A program made the translations under genes and the position numbers. A stretch of DNA of 64,000 bases, from assembly GCF_019649055.1 (NCBI RefSeq), contig NW_026570329.1, forward strand, positions 248,001 to 312,000. The letters are read 5' to 3'. Shown one piece after another: positions 1 to 11,600 of this stretch. The first letter of the stretch is position 1, and every line of letters starts with the position of its first letter. This DNA comes from Paramacrobiotus metropolitanus. Lineage: Eukaryota > Tardigrada > Eutardigrada > Parachela > Macrobiotidae. A model generated the notes under the pieces. The model was not told the DNA's origin. It worked only from the letters and a program-made list of their open reading frames with translations, and made no database searches.

Positions 1-408
1 GCCAGAGAGTGGTATATTAACTCTTCATGTTCTTAATATAAAACACAATCCGGCTAACTTGTTGACGGCGATTAGCAATGGCGCGCTAGGTTTGTACTCG
101 AACCCATACTGACGTAATTCTGCGTATATATTATTCATAATTAGAAATGAGAACTGATAAACTTACAGCCTCTTACTGTTTACAAGGACGCGGCATAAAT
201 CATCTATGCAAACGCATAACAAGATCCATGCAAAAGGCACTCGACCGACGTCAACCATCAACCGAAGAAAATAATCCACCATTCCGTACACATATCTCCA
301 TACAAAACGCATTTTCACGACTTTGGATACTGAAAACAAATTGGTTTCCTACGTACCAATCTTTGCCCATAATCGCTTTGACAAACCGGCTATCCACGTC
401 ACAACAAA
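1..408. other. No gene recognised
   Basis: I see no domain, RNA gene or convincing exon here. The open frame around 147-479 has no recognisable composition and runs antisense into the adjacent BTB relic. Confidence 0.5.
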
Positions 409-1237
409 TCAAACCCTCAGAACAGCGCCAGGGTAGTAAGTGGAGAAATTCGCAGCATTCGTTATTGACTGGTTGGTGAGCTGGATGTCGGAAACCAGAA
501 CGACACGCTTAACACACACACTGTCCTTGCGACCATCCCGGGCCCACCGAATATCCACCACAGACTGCCGCCTCTCAATAATTTTGGCTAGCTCCCAGAT
601 GCCACGCGAGCCCCATCTCGCAAACACTGCTTCATTTCGATTCAATCCCATGGCCATCGGTACGGTGTTGCGCTGCTCCGTAGGGAAGGGTAACTCCGGC
701 TTCACAGCGGCATTGTGGTACACGAAGATATTCAGCAGCTCTCGGCAGCCGTCAGCAGACCGCTCTAACACAAGAAAATAGTATAACCTCCTCGTTTGAC
801 GACATTTTAAAAAGGTCATTATCCTCACCGTCGTGGGCCCATCCGCCAGTTGCTCGGCCGTTAGCAGGGGGAAGCGCACCAGGAAGAGCGCGTCGACCAG
901 CATCTGACGCCGGTTGGCAGCGGACGGTTCCATGTTATTCCCCTTACAGGCTTCCGCGACCCATCTGCAACAGTAGCGTAATCATGCGCAAAGTGCAATC
1001 ATACCAAAGACAATGCAACTCTAGCTGGAAAACGATCACTACAGCCTACAGAAAATTTACCGCTCGACAGCCAAACACCTTGGTAAATATCCTGCTCCCA
1101 GCTGACATCGTATCGCGTTGCAGTAGGGTGCGCAGTGGGATGCGTTTGAAGTGTTCCGATTGCAGAATCTTTTCCGTCTCCTCATCCAGTAAATGCCAGC
1201 ACTTTTCCAGAATATTATCAGCATGCCATTCGGTTGC
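409..1237 (-). pseudogene. BTB-BACK/Tudor-like relic (copy 1, lacks BTB)
   Basis: Three exon remnants are visible: 1061-1237 (BACK helices, with CWHLLDEETEKIL), 829-964 (the segment after BACK, with FLVRFPLLTAEQL) and 409-764 (linker with LPFPTEQR, then a Tudor/Agenet-like segment with the core WELAKIIERRQSVVDIRW). They match, exon by exon, the intact paralogue at 2496-5011. No BTB domain exists upstream. The BACK exon has about 7 extra bases before its donor, and the last exon has 2 extra bases just after its acceptor; each breaks the frame of the spliced message. I infer a 5'-truncated pseudogene. A short expressed Tudor-like fragment from the 409-933 open frame cannot be excluded. Confidence 0.75.
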
Positions 1238-2495
1238 CTTCAATACAGAAACGCTTTCCTGTCATATCGTTGTTAAAATCACAAACCATGCAAGTTTAAT
1301 TTTTTCTAATTCATTTTTTCGTAATTCTCACGGCCATATAACCCGACGACACTACTACTGCTTTTAGAATTCGATGAAGAAGTAATTAAACTGTTTACAA
1401 TGTACAAAGTACAAACTACTGTATGTCCTGCATGCAGAAACACTTCTACTTCTGTTGTTTCTGCAAAATCTGCATTTTATTAAACATTTATAGAGTACAG
1501 TAATTACCACCGGTACACTGCCTAGTACTGCTGTAGTTCCAATACAGTTGCCCTCAAGAACATTTCCGTTTATTTGTGTGTATTGCACACTTCCTTAACC
1601 CAGGATCAAAGTGCCTTTACAGTTTACACCATTCAGTTTCACGATAGATCCATCATCTGCATCTCCTGCAGTTTTTGGTTTTGCCCTTTTTTCTTATGGA
1701 ATCAAACAAAAAACTTGTGTTCAACTGCATGCAAAAGAAACATAGTACGATAACTCGTTACGTGTGATAACTCGTACTTGTGTACCTTATCACATTTAAT
1801 GTGACTTTTTACCACATGATACGTTTTATTAACTAACGAAACAGCATAAATAACAGCATAACAATTAACAAACATCGTAAATAACAGCATAACATTTAAC
1901 AAGTACATATAGATGTAATCATGTACAGATACGCAGAAGAAGAGCACGATAGCGGCGCATGCGCATCAGCGGCCCGAGAAGTGCGGTTGCGCTAAAAATT
2001 AATACGTAATAACTGGAAAATCTCCCAGTCTATAAAGGATACAACACGGTACGCGACGGCGTATGTCCAGCATTTTCAGACACATTTGTAGAAGTTGTCT
2101 TGAAACCGAAGATAATACTAATTTAGAAGCAGAATATTTACATAGACGAGGGGATGACTGACAGTTTTTAAGCACAATTTCCGATCTATGTGAGCAGGGT
2201 GCACATGCCCCTTTACCTGAGCACATTTTGCGATACTCGTATTATTAGTCGTCTATAAGTATTTAATAAATTTTATATGCATGCGAGCATAAGATTTTAG
2301 GTCCTGCGCAGAACAAACACAGTGTATCAAACAGATCTAAAACACTGGAGAACAGCCGAGATCACGGCAAACAGGCACTGGAGGGAACATCACCAAGTGC
2401 TCAAACCAAAATACTGTAATCAGTAAAAAAATAAATTTCACAACGTACGCGCATAAAATGCAAAACCCTGTTTCCTCCCAGACACGCTTAGCCCA
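1238..2495. other. AT-rich intergenic stretch
   Basis: No gene recognised. Around 1845-1900 an AT-rich word resembling aataacagcataacaatt occurs about twice, a degenerate local repeat. The missing BTB exons of the copy 1 relic are not found here. Confidence 0.5.
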
Positions 2496-5011
2496 TCAGG
2501 GATTAGTGCAATCCAGCAATACGTCGCTGCCAGGGGAGTAAACAACTCCAGCCATGGAACCATCGTCGATCCGCATGTCTGCAGCCAGCACGACATCCCC
2601 CGGCTCCACACTTTCTTCGCGACCGTCCCCGGCCCACCGAATCACCAGCAGCGACTGGCGTACGCCGATAATTTTGGCCAGCAGCCAGTCGGCACCCACT
2701 ACCCGCACGAACACCGCGTCGTCCATACGGTATCCCTTGGCCAGCAGCACACTGCGTCGCTGCTCCGTGGGGAAGGGAAGCGGTGGCTTCGTGGCGGAAT
2801 GTTGGTACAGGAAGATGCTCAGCAGCTCACTGTCCGTCAGCAGACCATTCTATCACAATAAAGGATATTAAGATTAAATCGATTTATTAATGTAAAATGA
2901 TAAATAATCAAAACCAAATTCAATTCAAAATTATTAATTAAATAAGAAAAGATTCAATGATCAGTAAATTAAATTATTTAATCACTGCTGAATTATTTTA
3001 TCACCGTTCCGGGGCCATTCGCAAGTTGCGCGGCGGTCAGCAGAGGAAATCGCACCAGGAACAATGCGTCTCCCAGCATCTGACGCCGGTTGACAGCGGA
3101 CGGCTCCAGGTCATTCTGTTTGCAAGCCTCGGTGGCCCATCTACAACGCCACCATTAAGAACCTTCATGCGCAATGGGCAAGCCCGTTTAGAGCTAGTGG
3201 TATCTCTCGTATTACCTAATACTTTCACTTCGATATTAGTACTTACTTTGAAAATACGAACGTTTTCACAACTACGGTGTTCACTCTTATGCATCACTAG
3301 TGTTTTTCCCGCGCGCCGCGGCTACTTGAACCACAAAAACTGGCGGTTCGAATACTGACTGCATTTTGAAATCGTTTAGCACTATTTTCAGTCTGCATTT
3401 TTCGCAAGCCGTCAAAATATACTGCCCTAATTACTCTACAGTTATTATTATGAGATTATGTTGTATACCGGACAGTAACAAAAAAATACCTCTCCACAGC
3501 CAAATAAATGTCATGCTCCTCAGCCGAAAGAGTGCTGCGCTGCAGTATGCTGCGCAGTGTGTCCCGAGGGATGCCCGTGAACTCGTCCGATCGCAGAATC
3601 TCTTCCGTCTTCTCATCCAGCAATTTCCAGCACTTCTGCAGAAAACTATCAGCATGCCATTGGAATGCCTGCAAAATACCAACTGCGCCGACTGCTGAAA
3701 CAAATTTACTATGAAACAACAAGCACGTTTAATTTCTTTTATTATTTAATACACCAAAGATTACGTCTATAAAATAAATCCCGAAACAATAAAATATCAA
3801 TAATAATTTTAGAATAATAACAGTTCCAAAGATACTGTAATCAGCAGCACCGAAGTTAAACGCTTAAAAGTAGGAATTTTTTAAGGAGCCAAAAAATGAA
3901 AAGAACAGTAGATATTCTGTAAATGAAGTATGTATACGGGTATAGTGCATCAAATTGGAAGTTACTGTAAGAATCGTGTTATCACTGCTGCTTTAAGTTT
4001 AAATTTCAATTCAGGAATTCCGCTTCTGTACGTTTGTCAAGCCAACGAGCAGAACAGTCTACAAGAGGACGCACCTTTTCCAACGCGGACAAGCAGTTGT
4101 CAACGTCCAGCTGGCCGAAATTCTTCTCCAAACACATCTGCACCAGCGGCGCCACGTCGTATTTATCCGCGCATTTCATGGTGTCAAAAGCGTTCTCCGC
4201 GGTCAGATTCTCCACTTCATCCGTGTACATGAAACTGCCAAAACGAAGAGAAAATACAGTACTTGCAATGTTAGTTAAAGTCAAACAACGATTTCAATTT
4301 GAGTTCATTTTCGACCAACTAACAATTCAGTAGACATTCATCATTTATTCGGAGTGAAAAACGCGTTGAAATCAGAAGCTAAATAAATATAACATAAGAA
4401 AACTGAAAAAACGACGACGATTATCAAAATTCAAATATCGCAACTGAATCAAATAACGTGCAAATGGCTAAATCTAAATGAATTAAATCAAAATAGCAAC
4501 GACCAACGCCCGAAAATAACACGACGTTTTGAATACGTTTATTTAAAATGGAAATAACAAGAAGGAAATTAAAGACAAAAAACCATAAAAATAAATATTT
4601 ATTTTTGAAATAATTGTAGTATTTTTTAGACATACGAGTATGAGTGTCGTCTGTAAAGTTTTCGAATCGCATAAGGCATAACGTACCAGAGCATATTAGC
4701 GAACGCGTCAGGCATGAAATCCGGAATATCGATGGGAACGGCGCAATTCTCCGGTAAACTCCCGTAAAACATGGTGCAGAACACGGAACTGCGCGCTGCC
4801 AAAATGTTCCTACAAGTAAAATAACATGCCCGCCGCTGAGAAGGGAATGGATGGTGCGTACTGGGCTCGCTCCAGCAGTTTCAAAGAAAATCAGATGACA
4901 GTGAGAAAAGTATTACTTGTGAGCTGCAAAGATTTTCACTGGGCCAAAATCACGACCAACGGCGAAGCGCACATCGCTGAATTCTCCATTGACTAATAAT
5001 CTCTGCTTCAT
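2496..5011 (-). CDS. BTB-BACK protein with Tudor-like C-terminus (copy 2)
   Basis: Likely a BTB-family substrate adaptor for cullin-3 ubiquitin ligase (role from family knowledge). Exons, 5' to 3' on the minus strand: 4917-5011, 4687-4809, 4075-4234, 3490-3668, 3005-3140, 2496-2849. All phases agree, giving 348 residues. BTB is about residues 5-125 (FSDVRFAVGRDFGPVKIFAAH, then SSVFCTMFYGSLPENC and FMYTDEVENLTAENAF). BACK is about 127-230 (CWKLLDEKTEEILRSDEF). The segment FLVRFPLLT...LPFPTEQR resembles BTBD3/6, but the PHR domain of those proteins is absent. Residues about 265-325 instead look like a Tudor/Agenet SH3-like barrel (DAVFVRVV, WLLAKIIG, VIRWAGDGREESVEP). The start at 5011 is the first in-frame ATG; an upstream ATG at 5066 is out of frame and soon meets a stop. 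It is transcribed divergently from KANSL3. Confidence 0.82.
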
Positions 5012-5684
5012 GCAGCTGACGAGTCCCGCAGCGGGTTCTCCTCACCAGGACGAGTTGAGGACGCCATAGTGACAAGTCGAAGCAAATGCAAGTTGTAAAC
5101 AACAACACTTACAACAGTGTCTCAACCCTTAAGCAAAATATTGACGCTAAACGCGTACCAGGAATGTGGGTTTCGTACAGAGTTTAAATAAGAATCTAAT
5201 AAAATTTCGAAACGGTTTAAATTTTAAAAGGCGATCAGGAACCCTGGAACCAAAATAAAACGATGGAAGACATCAAAAAGCAGTGCAGCAATGCGTCACT
5301 ACAGCACCAAAGCTGCATTTGCAACCGCCTCGCGCTGTATCTTGCGTTAAAACGAACGAAAGCAAGCCGATCTCGCTTTCTCGCTGAGTTTTGGCTCGTA
5401 TTTTCTTTCTAGTTTTTTTCTGTGTACTCGTACTTGTAAACTTGTTCAGTAGAAAGATCTCTTCCTTCGAATCCTTTGTGATTGAACTTGAATGTCCTTT
5501 TTGAGGTTCCTGATTCGAAGCAGCTCGTGTCGATGAGAAACTGCGTGTAGTCTGCGCGAGTGGCGAAGACTACCATCCGATCTCATACTGACAGCATACT
5601 GCACATGAAAATCGTAGCTCAACGGAATCATCCATCTTGATCCCTGATTACTCACTCCAAAGTCATTAATCCTTATCACTTACC
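5012..5684. promoter_or_regulatory. Divergent intergenic region BTB copy 2 / KANSL3
   Basis: About 670 bp lies between the start codons of the minus-strand BTB gene and the plus-strand KANSL3 gene, so it should hold both promoters. I see no clear TATA box or other defined element, so the assignment rests on position only. Confidence 0.4.
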
Positions 5685-8600
5685 ATGTCCGATCATTCCC
5701 CAGTCCCTTCACCCCCGCCCCACCCTCCCCGCACGCCCCTAACCCCCCTGGAAGCACAGCAGCGCCTGGACCAACTGGCTCCCGCCGAGCTCGACGCCAT
5801 CGCTTGCCTGTCTTCCTCCCTGCATCTCCCCGCCTGCACCGCCGCCAGCGTCTTCCCCTTCGCTTTCTCCCACACCCGCCTGCCCCCGAACCCCCGATTA
5901 CCACCACCACCGCCTCCCGTACCGAGGAACCCCGCATCAGTCTCCAAGCGCCCCTCACCTCGGCCGACGCCGTTCTCCGTTCCACCGAAGCGGATTTCGA
6001 GCCGCAGGAGGAGCAGCGCGATGAAGCGGATCTCTTCAGTCCATCCTCCCCCACCGAACCGCAGATGGGGTCCCCGCCCTACGTATCGGAGGAGCCGTCC
6101 CCAGAGGGCGGGGTGCCGGAGGGGGAGATGGAGATGAAACGAGAATCCGCGGAGGGGGAACTGTCGGAGATGCTGCAACGGGATGTCGAGATGGAGGAGT
6201 TGGAAGACGCCTCGATGGGGGATGTGAGTGGGGGCGGGGGTGGGGAGATGGTGCAGCTGCAGGATATCGTGTCGTCCGTGATGATTGTGGAGAGTGTCCG
6301 TAATGAGACGCGCGTGAAGATGGAGGACTTGGATGACAGCTTCTCACAATCAGCAGGTATCCCTTGTTTTCAATTATTCACCCAAACATCGGGTGTTTTG
6401 ACTCGTGTATTGTTGTTAAAAATTAATTTTTTTCTGATTTAGCATCACTTTTATCCTAAATTTATCGAAGATTTATTTGAATTTACCTTGAACGTTAGGT
6501 TCGTGTTGAATAATGCACACACTTTGCTGTTCCTGTTGCGATTTTCCACTGGATTGAATTTAATTTTCGATAAATATCGCATGAAATGCTGCACGGCATT
6601 ATTTGCTCTTAGAATTCCGTTCTGTAGTGTTTCCCTGGTTTGGAGTGATTTTTAAGCGCAGTGGTAGAGAAACTGTAGAATGGTGGCTGCATGGCGTAAA
6701 AAGAATGGCAGCACTCACAAGTCAGTGCAGCAACCTAATATTAGTACGATTTGCAGTTGATTTTAATTTTTTAATATTGCCAACAAGTTGAATTAGAATA
6801 GAAAATCGAAAATCAGCGACGATTCTAGTTTATCGGTGTATGTTTTACAGACGTCTCCTCGAATTCGCTGGGACCATATCAACATGAGTTTGATATGGCG
6901 GTTGCAGGTATGGTCGCTACTCACCAATTGTCTGAACTTCCAGTCGGAAATATTGTAATTACAGTACTTCTGTTGATTTGTCGAAGCTGAAAAACGATAA
7001 AACGTTCGCTGTTTAAAATTAAAATTGCATTTATTCATTCGAAAAATGATATTAAACTGAAACGGGTTAACTTAAAAAATCTTAAAAAAATAGTGCAGCG
7101 GAAACCATCTTGCATGTTGAACTGCATAAGCCAGGCGTTGTCTTAGTTTTCATTGCAATGCGCCCAGTGGCTGTTATTATTTTGATTGAATGCCGGTAGT
7201 TTTTCGTTCGTTGATAGGTTTGACCGATACATCCTTCGGTTCACTGAACAGCATCAAGAGCGATCCGGGGCCATCGGTCTATACTCCGCCGCCACCACCA
7301 CCACAGCAACCTCCCTCACCTATCAAGCACGCCGAGCAACCGCCTGCAGGTTCTCTGCAACCGGAAGAGCCAGATTTCTACCAAAAACTGGAAGAGCCTG
7401 CTCCAGTTATTATCCCTAAACTGGAAGAATCACCTGCTAACCCGGAACCAGAAGAGCACACGCGGCAGGCCATCAGCAGTTCTGGTGAGAAAATTTGTGG
7501 TATCATTTATTTTTGTCTCGTATTGCACACCATCTTCTGATTTTTTTTCCTTTATTTTTTATTTTGACCATTTTATTTTTGGTTATTTTATTTTCCTTAA
7601 TTTCTTATTCAATATTTTTTGCATTGGATATTTTCCAAATATTGATTGATCAATGCTCTGTGTGTTGGGCTAGTGCGGCCAACGAGTCGCACACAACGGA
7701 CGCAGCAGACACATGTTATTTCCATCGTAGCAGGATCGGAAGCCAACAAAATTTACCGCATCAAAGGTTAGATCTAGTCTAGCACAATGAAAGACGTAGA
7801 CTTTTCTGTAGATTGCGCTGTAAATTATGACGCAGGAAAAAAATAAAGTAAAATAAAAAATAACGAGTAGAAAATTAACGAAAATGAGAAACATAATACG
7901 GTACTCGTACTTCTTTAAAAAAGAGCATTAAATTAGCGAAGAGCAAATTTAATCAAAAATAAATGTTTGAAATGAAATACCGTAAATGAATTAATGCTAA
8001 CTAAAAGTGTACCAAAATAATTAATATAGCGTCAGAATAATAATAATAATAAAATTTAAATAAGTATCGTAAATCAAATGAAGCTACCGTAAATTAAAAC
8101 GGGTGGGTAAAAATAACGAATGGGTAAAATAAATCATAAGAAAAATGTCAGAAATGCATTTCAAATAACAAGTGAGTAGCATTTCGAAAATTCATCGTGA
8201 CTGAATTATTGCAACGACGTGAACAGTGACCCGGAGTACACCCGTCGTCGAGCTCCCCGTCGTTGAGCCGCCCTCCATTTCCCCCCTCGGGCCACCCCCG
8301 TCCGACTTCCCCCTGGATCTCAACATGGCCATGGACGTGGCGGAAGTGGAGACCGAGCTCCCGACGGTGTCCCACACCGCGCTGGAGGAGATCGACACCC
8401 TCGGCATCCCCTCGCTGTCCACCCAGTCCAGCCTGGTGGCCCCTTCGGCTTCCTCGCAGCCCCTGGAACCCGACAACGTCTCCCTGTCCTCCTCCATCTG
8501 GACCCTGGACACCGAGGGGCAGGGCAAGAAAGCGGAGCCCGTGGAGGAGCGCAACGCCACGCCCCTTACGGCGTCCGTCTGGGGCGCGTATCTGACCGAG

Positions 8601-11600
8601 CGGGTCAAGCGCTTCAGCGGGCGTCCGTGGACGGTGGATTTGGCCGTGGATCACCGGTTTGGCGAGGCGTCGGCCGCGGCGGAGAGCGGGAAGAAGGGAT
8701 GGTTGAGCAGCGGGGTCAAGGTGTTGTTTGGACGCGGAGAGGAGATGGCGTCGTTGAACAGGTGCGTTGGCGCTTAATGTTAATTTTGTGGAATTTTAAT
8801 CTGTATAGTTTAGCCTGTTTCGGGCTAAGTTTTTTTAATTAGATCCTTGATCCTTAAATTCGAATTATCCTTACTTATCTACAGTGGTCACAACGGTTTG
8901 CTTTGTGTTGCAATGGTTACCTAAATCCTTGGGCGTAGTTATCCGGCCGCTGCGGTATGTCACTGATAAATGGAATATATTTAAATATTCAGTAGAGTAG
9001 ATCCAAATTTATTTGCGGTAATAATTTAAATTTGATTTAAAATTAAATTATAAATTATTGTTTTTGTTTTGACTGGATATTATTTGTAACGGATTACTTG
9101 CTTATTTAAATGGTTGCAATGAAGCTATGCATATAATTATTAACTGCTGTTATTATTTATTTAACTGATAAAACGATAAATGGGAATAGAGTACATTTGA
9201 GTTTGTTCGGTAAATTTAATTAAAAAACGAGGTTTGTGAAGTTGTTGCTATGAATATGCGCGCAGGGTTATATGCACGTTGCCAAATGTAAATTTCGATT
9301 GAGTCACATGGGTTGAATGATGCGTGCTGCATAATATGGTACCGAATCGCTGCGTTGTGTTTTTAAACCACAAAGATAAGGAATGTGTCGTATGTTTTCT
9401 GGTGTAGTGACGAGCTGGGCGAAGGAGAGTTTGTGGACGTCGTATCGGACAGCGCACTACCGGAATCCGTTGCAGCCGACGAGAAGGAGGGCGCCGGCGA
9501 GGAGCGGGAGAAACTGTGTCCTTATGATTACCGCAAAGCCAAACGCGCCATGCTGCAGATGGAGCAGCATCTAACCCGCAGTAGGCCCGACGCGGAAAAT
9601 GCCCACGGGGGCAAGGGGAAGGGCGGCGCTAGGATGATGGATATGGAGGATCCCCTGGCCAAGACCTATCAGAGGTTGGTTAGAAACTGTACAAAATCAA
9701 GCGATATATACTAATAAATTCGATCAAAAAGTAAAGAACTCCATTTGAAAATAAAGACTAATAAATTCTAATATAAACGCAGGAAATATTCAACATGAAA
9801 AGTGGTGCGGCGAAAAGACAGTATGAGCTGTATGTTTTAGGTTGAACATTTTTAGCATTTATATCGTAGTTGAGTACTTTCTTTTGTTTTCTTTTTATGA
9901 GACGGATTGTAGAGGGCATTATGTTTGTATACGGTATGTCTGCAAGCTTGTTGGCAACTTGAGAAACTGACCCATCGAAAATTGATAGAATGCTGCTTTT
10001 TAATGCGGTTGATATTGCATGGGTGTAGATTTGCTACATTAACGAAACATTTGAGTGGCATTTGTAACAGCAGAGCGAAAGAAAGTTGTCGCATGAAATT
10101 TATTATGTTGAATGTGTAATTAACAGGCGAAGTTCATGGACGGCCAGGCAGAAAGTGTTCTTCGATGCCTGCATACGGATTCTGTATCAGGAGCGACATG
10201 TTCGTTTGGCCTACGCTTCGGTAAGCTGATTTTGAAAAATAAAGACCAAAAAATCAGTTAACGCCAATTAAATATGTTTTGCTGTTTTTTATTGAATTAA
10301 TTAGTTAATTCATTTTTCATTTATCCAGTGATTTCTACATTTAGATGAATTCTGCTCAATGTCTGTACTCACTGTAGTCTGTACCAGTTGTTTGAGCTTG
10401 AACTGTATTTTTTTCTACATAGCGGTTTTGCCTTTTATGATGTGCAGAACGTGTGCTTGATCGTTTAGGCCTTGTCCCGAATTCGAAGCGAATCTCGCTA
10501 TGGTACGGTTGCTCAACCGCACGAGGTGGCTGTATGCAGTGGCCACGCCTACAGATACGGTACGCGGAGCCACCTCGCGAGGTGGAGTTGCTGTATCGCA
10601 ACGAGATTCGCTTTGAATTCGGGACGAGGCCTTAAAATCAATAAATTAAAATCAATAAATTTAATTCAACGTTTTAAATCAACGTACGTTTAAAAATCAA
10701 TAAATTAGGTGATACTTGTTTGGACAAATATCATTAGCTGTATTTGCATGTTATTATGGATTAAGAGACAGTGGACAACAATTTTGATCCGTGAATATGT
10801 GTGAGCAGGACCCGGAAGAAGCCATTCTGCGCCGGCTGAGTCTGGACAAATGCTCCGGACGGTTCCGGCGCCTGATGGCCGGCACGCAGTGGAACGGACG
10901 CATGGTGTACTGGCTGCACTCCGTCATCATCGAGAATCTCCCGCCGCCCATGCTGGCCATCTACTTCGAGATCCTCCAGACGCTCCGCCCCAAGGTTAAT
11001 CTGCATTACTTAAAGACTGAACGAGATGTAAGGTTGTAACAAAGAATTTGTTAGATTGCCGAGCTGGTCAACAGTCTGCTCAACTACATGCTGCCGATGA
11101 GCACGGATGTGGGCGGTGGCACTGAGAAACTGATGAAGTTACTGGAGGAACCCTGGGATCCCGTGGGCAGTCGGATATTCAGCTTTAGTCCGGTTAGTCG
11201 GCGCCGAAAAATGTAGCAGTTAATATTAAGAATTTTTTAGCGGTTGTATGCGAAAATTATATTGTGCTGCTTTCAAATTTGCTTGTGAAAATATTGCGAC
11301 GGTATATTCGAACACTTCTGTCGTAGTGAACTTTTGTGTAAATAATTATTTTCATTCGTCCATTTATTTCTGTAAGTAGTACTGTATTAAGTGCAATTTT
11401 TTTACTTTCTTAAATTTTTCCTACAGCGGGTGTGGGAGATGTGAATTCTTTTACTGGGTGCGGCAAAATTATTTGAAAGTCTTTGAAAATTTTGATTATT
11501 TGTTAAAAATTGATAATTAAAGCACTTTTTTCGTTTACCATTTTTTGTTTATTTGGTTTATTATTTTTTGACGGAGTGTGCTGTGTATAGATGGTGAAAT

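Noticed and set aside
5680-6347. Long minus-strand open frames over KANSL3 exon 1
   Set aside because: GC-rich shadow frames of low-complexity coding sequence; the plus-strand frame joins by phase to exon 2.
8148-8654. Minus-strand open frames of 138-168 codons
   Set aside because: Antisense shadows of KANSL3 exon 3, with no domain.
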